This document shows, piece after piece, positions 20,935-32,202 of a stretch of DNA of 64,000 nucleotides. Origin of the DNA: Adiantum capillus-veneris (taxonomy: Eukaryota; Streptophyta; Polypodiopsida; Polypodiales; Pteridaceae); assembly GCA_014529385.2 (NCBI GenBank), contig CM043950.1, forward strand, positions 80,366,343 to 80,430,342, written 5' to 3'. A model generated the notes under the pieces. It had not been told where the DNA came from. It was given only the letters and a program-made list of their open reading frames with translations, and made no database searches. Position numbers and translations under genes: made by a program. How positions within the stretch are numbered: the stretch's first letter is position 1; each line of letters starts with the position of its first letter.

Positions 20935-22317
20935 TCAGTCCACAAAGGGGAGTAAGCCCAAAGCTTTGCGGAAAGCTTCAACATTCTCACGAGACAATGC
21001 CTTTGTGAAAAGATCTGCAAGGTTGTCCTGTGTTGGCACATAAGCCAAGCTGATCTCTCCTGCTGAGAGCCTCTCGTTGACATAGTGGTAATGCACCTCA
21101 ATGTGCTTTGTGTGAGCATGAAAAACTGGGTTCCTCACAACTGTCAATGCACTCTGACTATCAGTGTAGATAGTGTTGGCAATGTCCTGTCCAACACCCA
21201 AATTAGCCATAAGGCGTCTGAGCCATACACACTCAACCGTAGCTGTGAAGATTGCCCTGTACTCAGCCTCACAACTTGAAGTGGCCACAATAGGTTGCTT
21301 CTTGCTCAACCATGATATACATGAACTGCCAAGCATGAAACAAAAACCACTTGTGGACACTAGCGTGTCAAAACAAACAACCAGCCCAATTTGAGTCTGA
21401 AAAAGCATGTAAGTCTGGCAGCAAGTCTGGTGGCAATGATCCCCCCTTGGGATAAAACAAGCCAAGACGTAAAGTGCCGCTAAGGTAGCGGAAAATCCTC
21501 TTGATAGCCTGCCAATGCTTAGACCCTGGGCTATGCATAAATCTGCTGACCTGTGAGACTGCAAAGTGAATATCCGGCCTCGTGCTGCATACATAAATGA
21601 GGCAGCCAACATCAATTTGGTAAAGAGTGACATCAGCAGGATCGCCAGCATCATGTAGACTCAACTTCAAACCTGTTTCCATGGGAGTGGCAATAGGTTT
21701 GCAATCCTCAAGTCCAAACTTACATAGCAATGTCTCTATGTAACTCTTTTGACACAAGGCAATACCACCATCACACTGCTTAAACTGTATACCCAAGTAA
21801 TGATACAACAGCCCCAAATATTTCTTCTTGAAAGTAGCATTCAAATCAGCCTTAAATTCAGCAATATGTCTCTCATTTGGTCCAGTGATCAACAAATCAT
21901 CGACATAAAGGACCACAATGAGAAGTACATCACCCTCACACTTTACATACAATGTGCTTTCTGTTAGACTGTTACAAAAGCCTCGTTTGACCAAATGGGT
22001 GTCAGCTTTCTCATACCAAGCACAAGGAGATTGCTTCAACCCATACAAAGCCTTCTTACAGCTGCACACTTTGTCCTCTTGTCCTTTTATGAAAAAACGT
22101 GAGGCTGCGTTACATAAACTTCCTCAAATATGTCACCATTCAAGAAAGTGGTAACAATGTCTGATTGATGTACATCCCAACCAAAATGAGTTGCCAATGC
22201 ACATAGAAAACGCACAGTAGTCATACGACAAGTGGGAGCAAAAGTCTCTTCATAATCTATGCCTTTTTCCTGTGCGTTTTCTATGTGCATTGGTAGCATC
22301 AAACTTGACAACTTCAT
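20935..22317 (-). pseudogene. Copia reverse transcriptase and RNase H (frameshifted)
   Basis: In minus-strand order the RT starts with GIDYEETFAP (around 22250), then DVHQSDIVTTFLNGDIFEEV, KALYGLKQSP, the catalytic VVLYVDDLLI (around 21900), YLGI, and DVGCLIYVCSTRPDIHFAVS. RNase H follows with DSNWAGC, SWLSKKQPIVATSSCEAEY, YTDSQSAL and KHIEVHYHYV. It ends in DLFTKALS and a short tail before the 3' LTR. Frame changes near 22080 and 21400-21650 split it into three frames. Catalytic residues (YVDD, and the RNase H Asp and Glu) are still present, so decay is recent. The N-terminus carries an inverted duplication in place of normal RT sequence. Confidence 0.93.
22194..22293. repeat. 24-base perfect inverted repeat at the copia deletion junction
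   Basis: 22194-22217 (CCAATGCACATAGAAAA...) and 22270-22293 are exact reverse complements separated by 52 bases. The first copy encodes the RT residues RFLCALA on the minus strand; the second is an inverted copy placed just before GIDYEETFAP. Confidence 0.95.
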
Positions 22318-22972
22318 GATTTCCTTCGGTCATAAGTCTCCAAGTACTAGCAAAAGTCTGGTAAGAATCTGGTAAGGCATCAAGAACAGTCTGCACAAGG
22401 GAACTGTCTGAAATGACTTCACCTACAGAAATAAGTTGCTCATTGATATCCTTGACACTAGCAAGGAAAGTGTCCATATCATCTTCCTCATGCATAATCT
22501 TCGACTCCAGCTATTTACGCAGCAAAGCAATTTTGGTCTCATTGTGACTTGCATAAAGATCAGCCAAAATATCCCAAGCCTGTTTTGCAGATTTTGCTGA
22601 ACGAATGTGAGGAACAATGGTGTGCTTCACAGACAATGCAATCAATGCATGAGCCTGGGCATCCTTTACATCCCAACGAGCTTGTTTTGCCGTAGGCAAA
22701 ACAACTCTAATAGCAGCAAGACCTACAACATCCTCAACATCGCCTACATCCTCCGAACCAGGACGTACATCAATGCCCTGCATAATATTCCAGACGCCCT
22801 TTGACACAAGAACGTGTTGCATCATATAAGCCCACATAGGGTAATTCTCCCCATCCAACCTGTCCTCAACAGCAAACATCTTGAAGACATCTGTGTTGTT
22901 GTCAGCCATGGTAAATGCTGCACCTGATGTGAAAACTGCTCGAAAATAGGAGAAACAGAGCGGGAACAACAC
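22250..22972 (-). pseudogene. Copia Gag (amber codon, truncated)
   Basis: The frame near 22908 reads MADNNTDVFKMFAV, then RLDGENYPMWAYMMQHVLVS, the typical start of a Ty1/copia Gag (UBN2-like). QAHALIALSVKHTIVPHIRS and AWDILADLYA follow. TAG at 22511-22513 interrupts it after IALLRK. The same frame continues LESKIMHEEDDMDTFLASVK and VQTVLDALPDSYQTFAST. The zinc knuckle, protease and integrase that should follow are missing, and the frame runs into the RT junction near 22290. The upstream Met at 22972 lies in the leader and is probably not used. Confidence 0.85.
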
Positions 22973-23257
22973 ATGCTATATAGCACAAACCGTAGAAGAC
23001 TGTAAGGCCCCTGTTATGCAAAAATCGACACTGACAGAAATTCTGCACAAAATGACGAAATTACCTGTGCAGACCTGCCTATAGTGGAAACGGAGGCCGA
23101 AATGAGCCCGAATCAAAAATCTGAGCAGACTAAGCTCTCCGAGTGTGCCTGAAATATTTATCGATCTGCGAATGCTTGCCAAACCTCACTGTAATCGGAG
23201 AAAGTGAGCAGGCGTGTGCTGGAGCAGTTGGCGACTAAGCCCGAGAGGACATAACTT

Positions 23258-23269
23258 GCTCTGATACCA
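23258..23269 (-). other. Primer binding site, initiator tRNA-Met
   Basis: The minus strand reads TGGTATCAGAGC, the classic copia primer site, two bases inside the 5' LTR. Confidence 0.95.
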
Positions 23270-23271
23270 AT

Positions 23272-23498
23272 TGTTAAAATTAGGGTTGCAGAGAAACGCA
23301 CACAGCTTGGAGAAGATGAAGGAAGCTCAAGGCACACAATAGAGAGTGTGTTACTTAGTGTGCAATAGAAAGATAGATAGCCCTAGAGTGATGGACGTAT
23401 ATACAATGCTCGGGGGAAAAAACCTCCTAAAGAGGGAAAAAATGCCCCGGCGGTCCTAGTGTGTTCACACACATCACTACCACATGTATATGGTAACA
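23272..23498 (-). repeat. 5' LTR of the copia element
   Basis: It runs TGTTAAAATTAGGG...GGTAACA and pairs with 20635-20859. Confidence 0.95.
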
Positions 23499-23503
23499 TC
23501 TCC

Positions 23504-23930
23504 CCACCTCACCCCCAATCCACAAGACACAGCTTTGTGTAACCTTTGAGGGCCTCTTTTTTTCCTCAAGGTTAACTTAAACCGTATATTGAAAGCTAAC
23601 TCTAAATGTCAAACCATAAATACAAATTAAAACTCAACCATATAGTAAAACCTAAACCATTAGGAAATGAATGGGGTATAAGACAACCTCTTTATTTAGA
23701 AATTCAAGGAAATGTTTAAGGCTTAAGTCTATTTTGACCCAGCTTAGAAGAGTGGGGACAAAGTCGATGTTGAGTTGCTAAAAAAACTTTTCCAATATTT
23801 TGGCTTTTAAAAAAATAGTTTGTATCAAAAAGAGAGGTGGATAACTTAATTTTAAAATGTAGTTTTAGAATTTTAAATTATCTTTTTTCACCCTCTCCTC
23901 TCTCTCTCTCTTACAATGAAACCACTCTCT

Positions 23931-23993
<63 letters not shown>

Positions 23994-24480
23994 GCTTCTC
24001 CATCTCCACCTCAGGCTTAGAGCAACGGGAGGCTCTATTCTACCTATGTGAAGCAAAATTTCTCTCTTTAGCACAACCATCTGAATTCAAAGGAGTTTCA
24101 TTAGCATTCCCTCCCTTTCTTCCCTCCACAACATCGTCCAAATCTCCTATCTTTAAGTTCTCCCTCCATATCGAACATGCTCTGGTTGTACTTGCTGCAT
24201 TGTGAATTAGCATTACCCCTTGTCTCTCTAATTAGCTTGATTGAGCTCACTCTAAATGCCATTGAAATTCACTTCCATTTTAAGAATTACTAACAAGCCA
24301 AAATGGTATTGTTGATTGTAAGAAAAGCATAGAGGATCATTTAATTCTAAGAGTGTTTACCTTAGTATCCTCATCCATTTCTTCAAGAGATTTCCTTGAA
24401 ACATTGATGCATTGAGTTCTATTAAAAGCATTTGGTGAACCTGATATACTAAGAGTGCAAGTTTCATTAAAGTTAAAAGA
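23504..24480. other. No recognisable gene
   Basis: A further short CCTAAA-like stretch lies at 23571-23660 and a (CT)n tract at 23937-23991. Frames over the CT tract are low complexity. Confidence 0.5.
23937..23991. repeat. (CT)n microsatellite
   Basis: Pure CT for about 55 bases after a short C run. Confidence 0.95.
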
Positions 24481-24867
24481 CAATTACAAGATGCAATGAT
24501 TAGTCTCATGAAGATAAATATAAGTATTAATAACTAGTGTGCCAATGATAGGTATCGCATAGAAAAATGCAAGCTACAAGGAGCACAAGCAAACATAAGG
24601 TGTGTTACTAATGCTAACCGACCAATAGGCTAGAGTAAAAATGGGCTTGACAAAATGGAACAAGCACTCAATAAAATATTAAAGGGTCAATCAATAGCAA
24701 CTTAACATGAGCGTACATCAATAATACTATATGAGAGATGGAGGATTAGCACATGAAAGTCTCCATTCAACATGCCTAATATAGGCCCTTGGCCTACTAA
24801 GTATAGGTCCCTTGTATCGCATGTGTGTCATGGCCCTTGTCCATGGGCCCATCTTATCCTAAGCTTG

Positions 24868-25790
24868 ACACTACCTTCCCCGGCAAATCATTTTCGTCCT
24901 ACAAAACAAAACTTGTGATACCTTTGCAAGATTGCGAATGTTTTCAATAATGGCATCCCTCACGGATCCAATTATCCATTTGACTAGAACATGGTTCTCT
25001 AGGAGGTTCAATGAAATCAAGAAGAACATCTTGATTTTCCACATTGTTGTCCCTTTGCAACTGTTTTGTGTAACCGGCCTATATCCAACAAAGTTAATCT
25101 CTTTTTTATAATTCACTAGAGTACTTTCAATGAGCTACCACAACTAGGAGGTGTTTAAAATAATATCTCTTCTCACTTTTTATGAAAGTAACATGCTAAC
25201 CTAACTCATCAACAAAGATTAAGTCCTTGACTTGTTATCACTCGTCATCAATAAACAACACCACCATAATTGGTGATCGAGCTTGAGAACTTGACCTAAA
25301 CATGAAGGTACTAAACCTAGTCGCAACATACTTTGCCTTATGGTAAGAAAACTCCAACTAGAGCGATAACCTTTCCAATTGGATTGCTTTGTGCTAATGT
25401 ACATGCTTAGCATATCCTTTAGCACAAGCTAAACACTTGTTATCTTCCTATTCGTCTCTGGATGACTAGCTATACTAAGGTGTATTTCCCAACCGTTTAT
25501 AAACAGTCTTCCAAATTGACTAGTAGACTAGGATGACAATTCCTTGCAATATTATTGAGTAATCAACAATGTTATGAACAACAAATTTGGTTAACTTTAG
25601 AAATTACAAAAGTGGAATAAACTGTACAAAGTTTAGTCAACTTATCTACACGCACCCACACCAAGCATTCTCTGATCTTACTTGTGAATATTTCGTGAGG
25701 CCTTGCAACACTAGCCTTTAGAACCACAAGGGGGACTCTCTGAGTTTGTGTGAGCTTCAACAATTGCACGACTAACAATGTGACCTCCTA
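24868..25790 (-). pseudogene. Decayed Ty3/gypsy integrase and pol tail
   Basis: On the minus strand the right part reads RPHEIFTSKIRECLVW then VRVDKLTKL, like the integrase core WxxVDRLTK. The 25219-25425 frame has MLSMYISTKQSNWKGY followed by a frameshifted equivalent of the SxVEFAYN region. The left end reads CRTKMICRGR next to a purine-rich run and then TGTCAAGCTTAGG at 24868, which looks like a polypurine tract and 3' LTR start reading leftward. No paired LTR was found. Heavily decayed. Confidence 0.5.
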
Positions 25791-25857
25791 GTCGGCAGGG
25801 ATGAGTGGTCACACAAGAGTCAAGGTCCCTCATTGGAGGGGAATTGGGGCTGCATGC

Positions 25858-25859
<2 letters not shown>

Positions 25860-25923
<64 letters not shown>
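25860..25923. repeat. (AG)n microsatellite
   Basis: A pure AG run of about 64 bases. Confidence 0.95.
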
Positions 25924-25927
<4 letters not shown>

Positions 25928-26269
25928 GAATATGCAACACTCATTTAGCATAACAACACCCTCGCATGCAAACAAAAACTCTTTTGGTCCTTTCATTTCT
26001 ATCTTAGTTTGAGAAGCGCCCTATTTCTCTCTTTCTTTCTACTTATTTCAGTAGGTAAACATGATTTGCGAAAAATAGTAAATACTACAGTAACTATTAA
26101 GTTAAGAGATTTTGACCGAGTTTGCAAATACATTTTTACACCTAATTATAGGTGATATTGGAAGATGAAAAGTTAATAGTAGAAAGGATTTTCCTTTTAT
26201 TTGAAATTTTTGAATTTGGCATGTGAGGTGTTGCTCAATGCACTGTGCATCTCTCCAATACTCTCTCTC

Positions 26270-26271
<2 letters not shown>

Positions 26272-26303
<32 letters not shown>
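26272..26303. repeat. (AC)n microsatellite
   Basis: A pure AC run of about 32 bases, preceded by a short CT run. Confidence 0.95.
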
Positions 26304-26304
<1 letters not shown>

Positions 26305-26664
26305 TATGTTGCATGCTGTTGATGAGGCAACCCCATGTCATCCAACCACTTAACACCAATAGGCTATCAAATCATTGGCTCTAAATCATAGTTGCTCGAA
26401 CTACCTCACATGAAGCTAGCATGAACTTCTACTTAGAGCCCCCTCGCAAGTCACAACCCTGGAGGCTGGAGTGGTAAGGCATCATGACTAATGATATCTT
26501 TACATAAATGAACATGTTTTCTTGACCCATTAGCCTTGTTAGAATTTAAATAATGATGTATTTAAAGTTTTGGAAATTGTGGACCCAAAAATTCCATTAG
26601 TCTTATCAATATCTCAGTTTAATAGTAGTGTTTACAAATTTTTGCAAATTGTAGATTTGCTAGT

Positions 26665-27165
26665 AATTATGGGGCGTACTTGGCCTTCACCTCCTCCTAG
26701 AGAGAGTAGATCCCTCAAATCATCTTTGATGGCACGTTAAGTGCCTAAAGGCACTAGAAAAGTATATCATGTGGGACTATGTCGAAGGATTTTTGGAAAT
26801 CCGCAAAGCAATGACGTAGCCACGCCTACTGTACCTTTGCTTGACAAATTAGGTAGCACAAAGAAAAAATGGAGAAAAGGCATGTCTAAAACCTGCATGT
26901 CCATTGGCTTGTAGACTTTCAATCTCTACGTATAGCTCAATTTTGCCTCCAACACTACTCCACTGAATAATTGGCCAATGTGTTGCTAAGCATGATGGCT
27001 CAATACTTTCGTAGGTCAAGAGCATTACCGGACTTGTGGATAGGCACACTCATGTGCCTAGACAACTCTATTGGTAATTCCTCTACTACTGCTTTGTTGA
27101 AGAGGAAGGTAATAAATGGGCGAGGTTGCTTGCAACATATATGATGTGCTCACTCTATATGCTTG
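26665..27165 (-). pseudogene. Decayed LINE reverse transcriptase fragment
   Basis: The DNA aligns by eye with 63460-63890 of the right-hand LINE. Shared words include AAATCCxCAAAGCA, TTTGTGGATAGGCAC (as CTTGTGGATAGGCAC) and ATGATGTGCTCACTC. On the minus strand this is the RT fingers/palm region (equivalent of HKSGDTLDPGNYRTI to VDFRKAFD). Stops and indels are frequent, so it is an old copy of the same LINE clade. Confidence 0.7.
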
Positions 27166-27607
27166 TGTGATCTAAGGAAACGGCCATGTTGCCCTTGGTA
27201 AATAGTCCTCCTCACCATTGTGGTGTAAAGATAGTAGATATGGTCAAACATGGGTCTAAAGAACATGGGTCTAGAGGCTCTAGAATCTGTGGTTGGCCAA
27301 CTACCTAATGGAGTCTCTTTGCATAATTATGCCATCTTTGTGGGTCCTCAAGGGGGGTGGGTAGGCAGGGCTCTTGTAGTCAACTCCATGCCATGACTGA
27401 ACAGCGGCTCATGAGTAGGTGGTACAATTGTAGAACCTGGGCCTAAGATTTTTACAAGGGGTAAGGATTCTCACTTGTTTGTGGGCCTCTCGCTCAATGA
27501 TTTTGTTTGGTGCGTACTATATAGGGAATCGTATGTATAGCTATCAATGCTCATCATCATACCCTTGATCTTAAAGGTCAACCTGGATTTCCAACAAAAC
27601 TGCCCAA

Positions 27608-28015
27608 ATTAGGGTAGAGGAGCCAATATAGAGACGATAAAGTTGAGCTCGACATTGAGAGAGCTTGTCTTCACCTTTTTCAACAATAGAAGATGCAGGA
27701 AGAAGCTCTCGCGTAGGCATAACAACAACAAAAGACAACATCAATTGCGATGGACCGTCGTGAAAACGCGCAATATATCTTTGAATCCGTGTGTAATAGA
27801 ATGGAGCACTAGTAAGAAGACGATCCCAAGGGGTAAAGAAAACATCGTAGGAATGAACCCTCACGCAAACGAATCACATTTGAACACCTCAGCTCTGAGC
27901 TAGCCAATGCACGCACAAGAGCAACTCGCTTTTGGTGCAATTTTATTTAATTTTATTGGGGGTGGATAGGGCTCTCCTTTGGAACCCGGCCGCTTACTAG
28001 CTCCTCTACCCTAAT
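27608..28015. other. Short inverted-repeat-flanked segment (possible MITE)
   Basis: ATTAGGGTAGAGGAGC at 27608-27623 is repeated in reverse complement at 28000-28015. No clear target duplication is visible, and the internal frames match nothing. Confidence 0.3.
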
Positions 28016-28215
28016 CAGGATTTGTTATGTTCAATTGGACTACAAACTTCGATAGGAGGGGGCGCTGTAAATTAATCATAATCATGATAATTATAAAGGT
28101 GGTATTTACGAAAATCCTGGACTTGTTGGCATTGTGTGCTTGGAGGGAATGATATAGGCATGGTGCCTATGAAATGTTGTACACAATTTTTAGGCTTTTT
28201 AAAGCTATCTTAAGA

Positions 28216-28382
28216 TGTTTTTCAGTGTTTTCTTTTCTTTGGAACCATGCTTGTAATAAAAGTAGCGCTTGCTTAAAAAGAGCCCCTAGCAAAAGCGCAA
28301 AGAGACTCTAACAAAGACGAGAGTACATGTAGCACTCCCTCTCTCTACCTCGCTCCAACTCTTTCTTTGAGTAGGTGTAAGC

Positions 28383-28422
<40 letters not shown>

Positions 28423-28540
28423 GAAATATTGCAGCGTTTCTTTGGAGCCATGCTTATAATAAAATTAGCGCTCGCTTAAAAAGAGCCCACATCAGCAACG
28501 CAAAAGAGACTCTAACAGAGACGAGAGCAAGGAGTGCAAG
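28216..28540. repeat. Diverged tandem duplication, period about 203
   Basis: The segments around 28238-28340 and 28441-28530 share CCATGCTTxTAATAAAA, GCTTAAAAAGAGCCC and AGAGACTCTAACAxAGACGA. Confidence 0.8.
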
Positions 28541-28551
28541 GTATGCACGTA

Positions 28552-28597
28552 CAGTTAGCTCTCTCTCTCTCTCTCTCTCTCGATCTCAGGCAATTAG

Positions 28598-28646
<49 letters not shown>

Positions 28647-28735
28647 CCCCCCCCCCCTTGCGCGTTTCGGTCTCAGGCAGTTAGCGCGCTCTCTCTCTCT
28701 CTCTCCGTGCGCGTTTTGATCTGAGGCAGTTAGCG

Positions 28736-28762
<27 letters not shown>
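28552..28762. repeat. Compound (CT)n minisatellite
   Basis: CT tracts alternate with a unit like GATCTCAGGCAGTTAGCGCT, seen at 28582, about 28667 and about 28717, with a poly-C run near 28645-28657. Overlapping frames are low-complexity artefacts. Confidence 0.9.
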
Positions 28763-28766
<4 letters not shown>

Positions 28767-29222
28767 CTATCTCACACGAGCATCGGCAGGAAGGGATCAA
28801 TGGCCCACGTCTTTTTCGACACGCGCGAGTATCGTGGGTTGTTGATCTTGCGACGCGCCCCAAATTTACCAATTTGCCCGAATTTACTAAAATTGACCCG
28901 AATTTACACGTCGACGGGTTTATCATAGAACAAACCCTTCTCCCAATGCTTTCAACGAGCACGTGCAAGAGAGGCGGTTAAGGTGATAGCCTTGCAAAGG
29001 TGACGCCCTATTTTACAAGTTTTGCTGCACCCAAAAATTTACACAAAGCGCATTGGTCGGCTCAGTTCGCACCCGATCCCCGAAATGGACACGTCTGAGA
29101 TAGTGAAGAGGGCAAGCCAGTGACGGCCATGTTATTACGCTCGGTCTGAGTCGTATATTTGCATGAAAACTTCTCTCTCTCTCTCTTCCCCTCCCTCCAG
29201 TAGCGCGTCTTTCGTGAAGGTA

Positions 29223-29253
<31 letters not shown>

Positions 29254-30599
29254 TCACACACCCCTAGCTTTTAGAAAAGCCTATACACGCGCGTGCACAC
29301 GCATCTGCTGTTTGTGTTTCAAAGCAGGAATCAACCTGTGGCCTGAACTGCAGAGAAACAAGGAGTTTGCCACGCCATGGGTGGAGCAACATGCAGGCGC
29401 ACACAGAAACTCGGACAATGAGGTGAGGAATGCCCTCACTCAGATTTTGGCTTTTGTGACATTCCATCGACTTCCCCACACACTGCAGGAGTTGTAATCG
29501 ATACTGATTTTATCATGCTAAAAATTAGTGTCAATGGTTATACTTGAACCTGCATTGCAGTGTTTGAATATCGTACTAGGCACTGTCTTACATAGGCGAT
29601 TGTGACATATACTTAACAATTGTAAGTTGTTAGCATGCTAAAGCAATATAAATTTCTTCGACTCAATTTCTTTTGTCGTAGCTCACCAAAATCATTTCCA
29701 ATGATCTGAGACAAAGGACACAATGAAGATTCTACTTGTTTTGCGACAATGGAAGGAGTGGTCGGTTTTTACACTACTATGTGTAAAATTTTGTGGGTCT
29801 CTTCAACACGAGCTTAACGTCTACTTGAGGTATTGAAATTTTAAGGGGTTTAACAAGCTCTAAGGATCCATTGTTCGGGAACACTGTTTTACAATATCCA
29901 CACGACGATTCACGTTGTTTTATTCTAGAATTTTTTGATTTTCTAACTATGATGGCTGTCATCAACTCTTTCAATCTTTATTGAGGCTGGTGGCATTGCC
30001 CAAAAAAAATAAAATTTTTTTTTCCTTGATTTTTAAGCTAAACTAATGAGACGACCAAGATTTATGCCAAGGCATCTATGAGGATTTATAACTAAAATGC
30101 CAAATTTTTGACCTTGAAATTAAGGACATCACACATCTTCTTTTTCACCTAGAAAGTAAAATGGAATGTGATAAGTAAGAATCACTATAGATCAGGATGT
30201 GTAAGCACTGACTGGTGTTGTAATTTTTGTCAACTTTGCAAAGAAAATTGATTTTTCACTCTTGGTTTTTGCATTGTTTGTTTGATTACATGCCCTTAAT
30301 GGTATCAAAGTAACCAATTCTTCAAAAATGAGGATACTCCATAGTGAAGCATAGTTTTGCTTTTTTTTGTTCGAACTCACAATGGTGAGTGAATTATATT
30401 AGCATAACCCAAAAATTACAAATTTTTGTCATGCTCGTGCTGAGACATGATGTCTCCTAGCAACCATAGATACATTGGCTGACAGGAGAGCCACCCCACG
30501 ACCTTGAACAAGACATCAGAGAGAAACTTGATTGAGCATGGAGCAAACCTCAACCTGAGCAAGGACCCATATACTAACTAGTCATTGTGGCACCAATTG
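28763..30599. other. No recognisable gene; further CT tracts
   Basis: Short (CT)n runs lie near 29169-29193 and 29222-29250. The remaining frames are short and show no family signature. Confidence 0.5.
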
Positions 30600-30799
30600 C
30601 CATGTTCCACTCATCAGAGTTTATCCGTTTTCCAATGGCGACAAATCGCTTCCCTGCTTGCTTGTATAATCTTTGTCAACCTAGCAGTTTTCAGGGCATT
30701 CTCGAAGACCCGACAGTTCGTGGCCTTCCACATGTGTTCGAAGTAGAAGAATCTAACAATTTGCGCGCGGATAAGTAGCGCTTGGCTCTTGAATACCTT
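30600..30799 (-). pseudogene. LINE ORF2 C-terminal end, distal half of a split copy
   Basis: The minus strand reads VFKSQALLIRAQIVRFFYFE, then HMWKATNCRVFENALKTARL, then stops after HWKTDKL. This resembles the WKxRNxxVFE segment after the zinc-binding region in plant LINE ORF2. The sequence stops at the left edge of the outer Ty3 element and resumes at 46525. Using one copy of the ACCTT target duplication, the frame crosses the old insertion point without a break. Confidence 0.75.
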
Positions 30800-32202
30800 T
30801 GTCACGAGGACGTGGCAGTTATTAACCATGTCGCAAAGATGTGGCAACTGCTAACCTTGGTTGTTGGTTTCTTTCCAATGGGGTTTATTTTATTTGTTTT
30901 GAGACCCTCTTTTTGAAGTAGCAAACGGTCAGACATTGTATGGCCAATGTGAACGGTAGTTTCACCCGCAGACGGGAAGTGGTCGGCACTAGAATTCGTA
31001 TGGTAAGAGGATGTCTAGGCTCAGAGCAAGATCATATAGGTCCCCCCGTCGCACTTAGCAAGTTGGTGGATACTAGGAAGTGAACTCAATCAAGGCCTAA
31101 AGTCAAGGTGTGACTACCAACTGAAAGTATCCGATAGTTGGGCCACATTGCATTTTTGGATGCGGTCCCAATGAGGATAGATGGTCAGAAGACCAGTGGG
31201 AGCCCAACGGAAGCATCCCCTAAAATTTAGGGAACTGCTATTTTGGGCCGTGGAATGTGTTCGCGGCATTACCTCCGGTATGACTAGGGGAACATTTTAC
31301 AACTCTGCCGCGAAGTCAACTGGGCAACCGGTTAAGCGGCGAACCCGAAACGGGAAAATGATTGAAAATGCGCCAAGTGGCAAATTCTCATGCACTTGTC
31401 TCTTGCAGAAAAATGGGCGCTGATTTTTAAGCTGGGAGAGGTCTCATTATGCAATTTGTCACAAGTTAAGAGCTATGGAGTGCTTCCTTTCCCTCTTATG
31501 TACAGTGCGGTGCCAGGAGTGATGCCCTGCACGCTACGCACTGCCCTCTCTCTCCCCTACGAGCATTATGTTATGCCCCACTAGTGGGCTTTTCATTTGA
31601 CCAATGTACAGTTATGTGGGTTCATGCGCGATTGCCGAGGCAAGAGCCTCTTGCACAGGTACTGGATTAGCTAGCGGCTAATCCCTCGCAAGTATAGGTG
31701 AATTCGGAGAGGTTTCACGCCAGAAATCTCGTCCGATTCAAAGGGCAAGTAGCCCTACAGGTGCGGGAGCTCGAGGTCTTGCTATTGATGCGATTGGCAC
31801 GCGAAACGGAGCTTAAAACAGGGAATTACAGCCTGCTGTGTATTTTTGCAGGTTTAGGGTTTCGGCCCTAAACGGACCCTAATACCCCCAGGAGGTTCGG
31901 GGACGCAAGGGACCGCTGTACGGGTGAATTGGCGCATTTTCGGGGCAGAAAACAGAGAATTCAGCGTGCTGCAGATTCTCGCCAAGTTTTGCAAAGTGTT
32001 CGTATGCGTCGGGAAAGTCACCTATTGTGTGGGGATACTGACTGTGAAGCGTCCTAGTGCAGTTATGTTGCCGAAATCGTGGCAGAACAGGTGTTTCTTA
32101 GGCTAGATTGTGCGGGGCAGCTTGTGGGAGATCACAGGTTTTATTCCCTTTGATAAAGAATAAAGAAATACCGAAAGGGGCGTCAATTTTGGGGCCTACA
32201 GG
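30800..32202 (+). repeat. Outer element 5' LTR, first part
   Basis: It matches 44952-46361 closely. It includes AATAAAGAAATACCGAAAGG, a likely polyadenylation/R region, shortly before the nested insertion point CCTACAGG. Confidence 0.95.

Larger units (their letters stand above)
20635..23498 (-). mobile_element. Ty1/copia retrotransposon with internal deletion
   Basis: Near-identical LTRs of 225 and 227 bases (TGTT...AACA) bound the element. It is flanked by a perfect 5-base target duplication TCTCC (20630-20634 and 23499-23503). The primer site for initiator tRNA-Met is next to the right LTR. Only gag and RT/RNase H are present in 2.4 kb; protease and integrase are missing. It is defective in cis but has complete ends, so it could have been mobilised by relatives. 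Confidence 0.95.

Noticed and set aside
28534-29261. Ser-Leu and Arg-Glu repeat frames
   Set aside because: Microsatellite translations.
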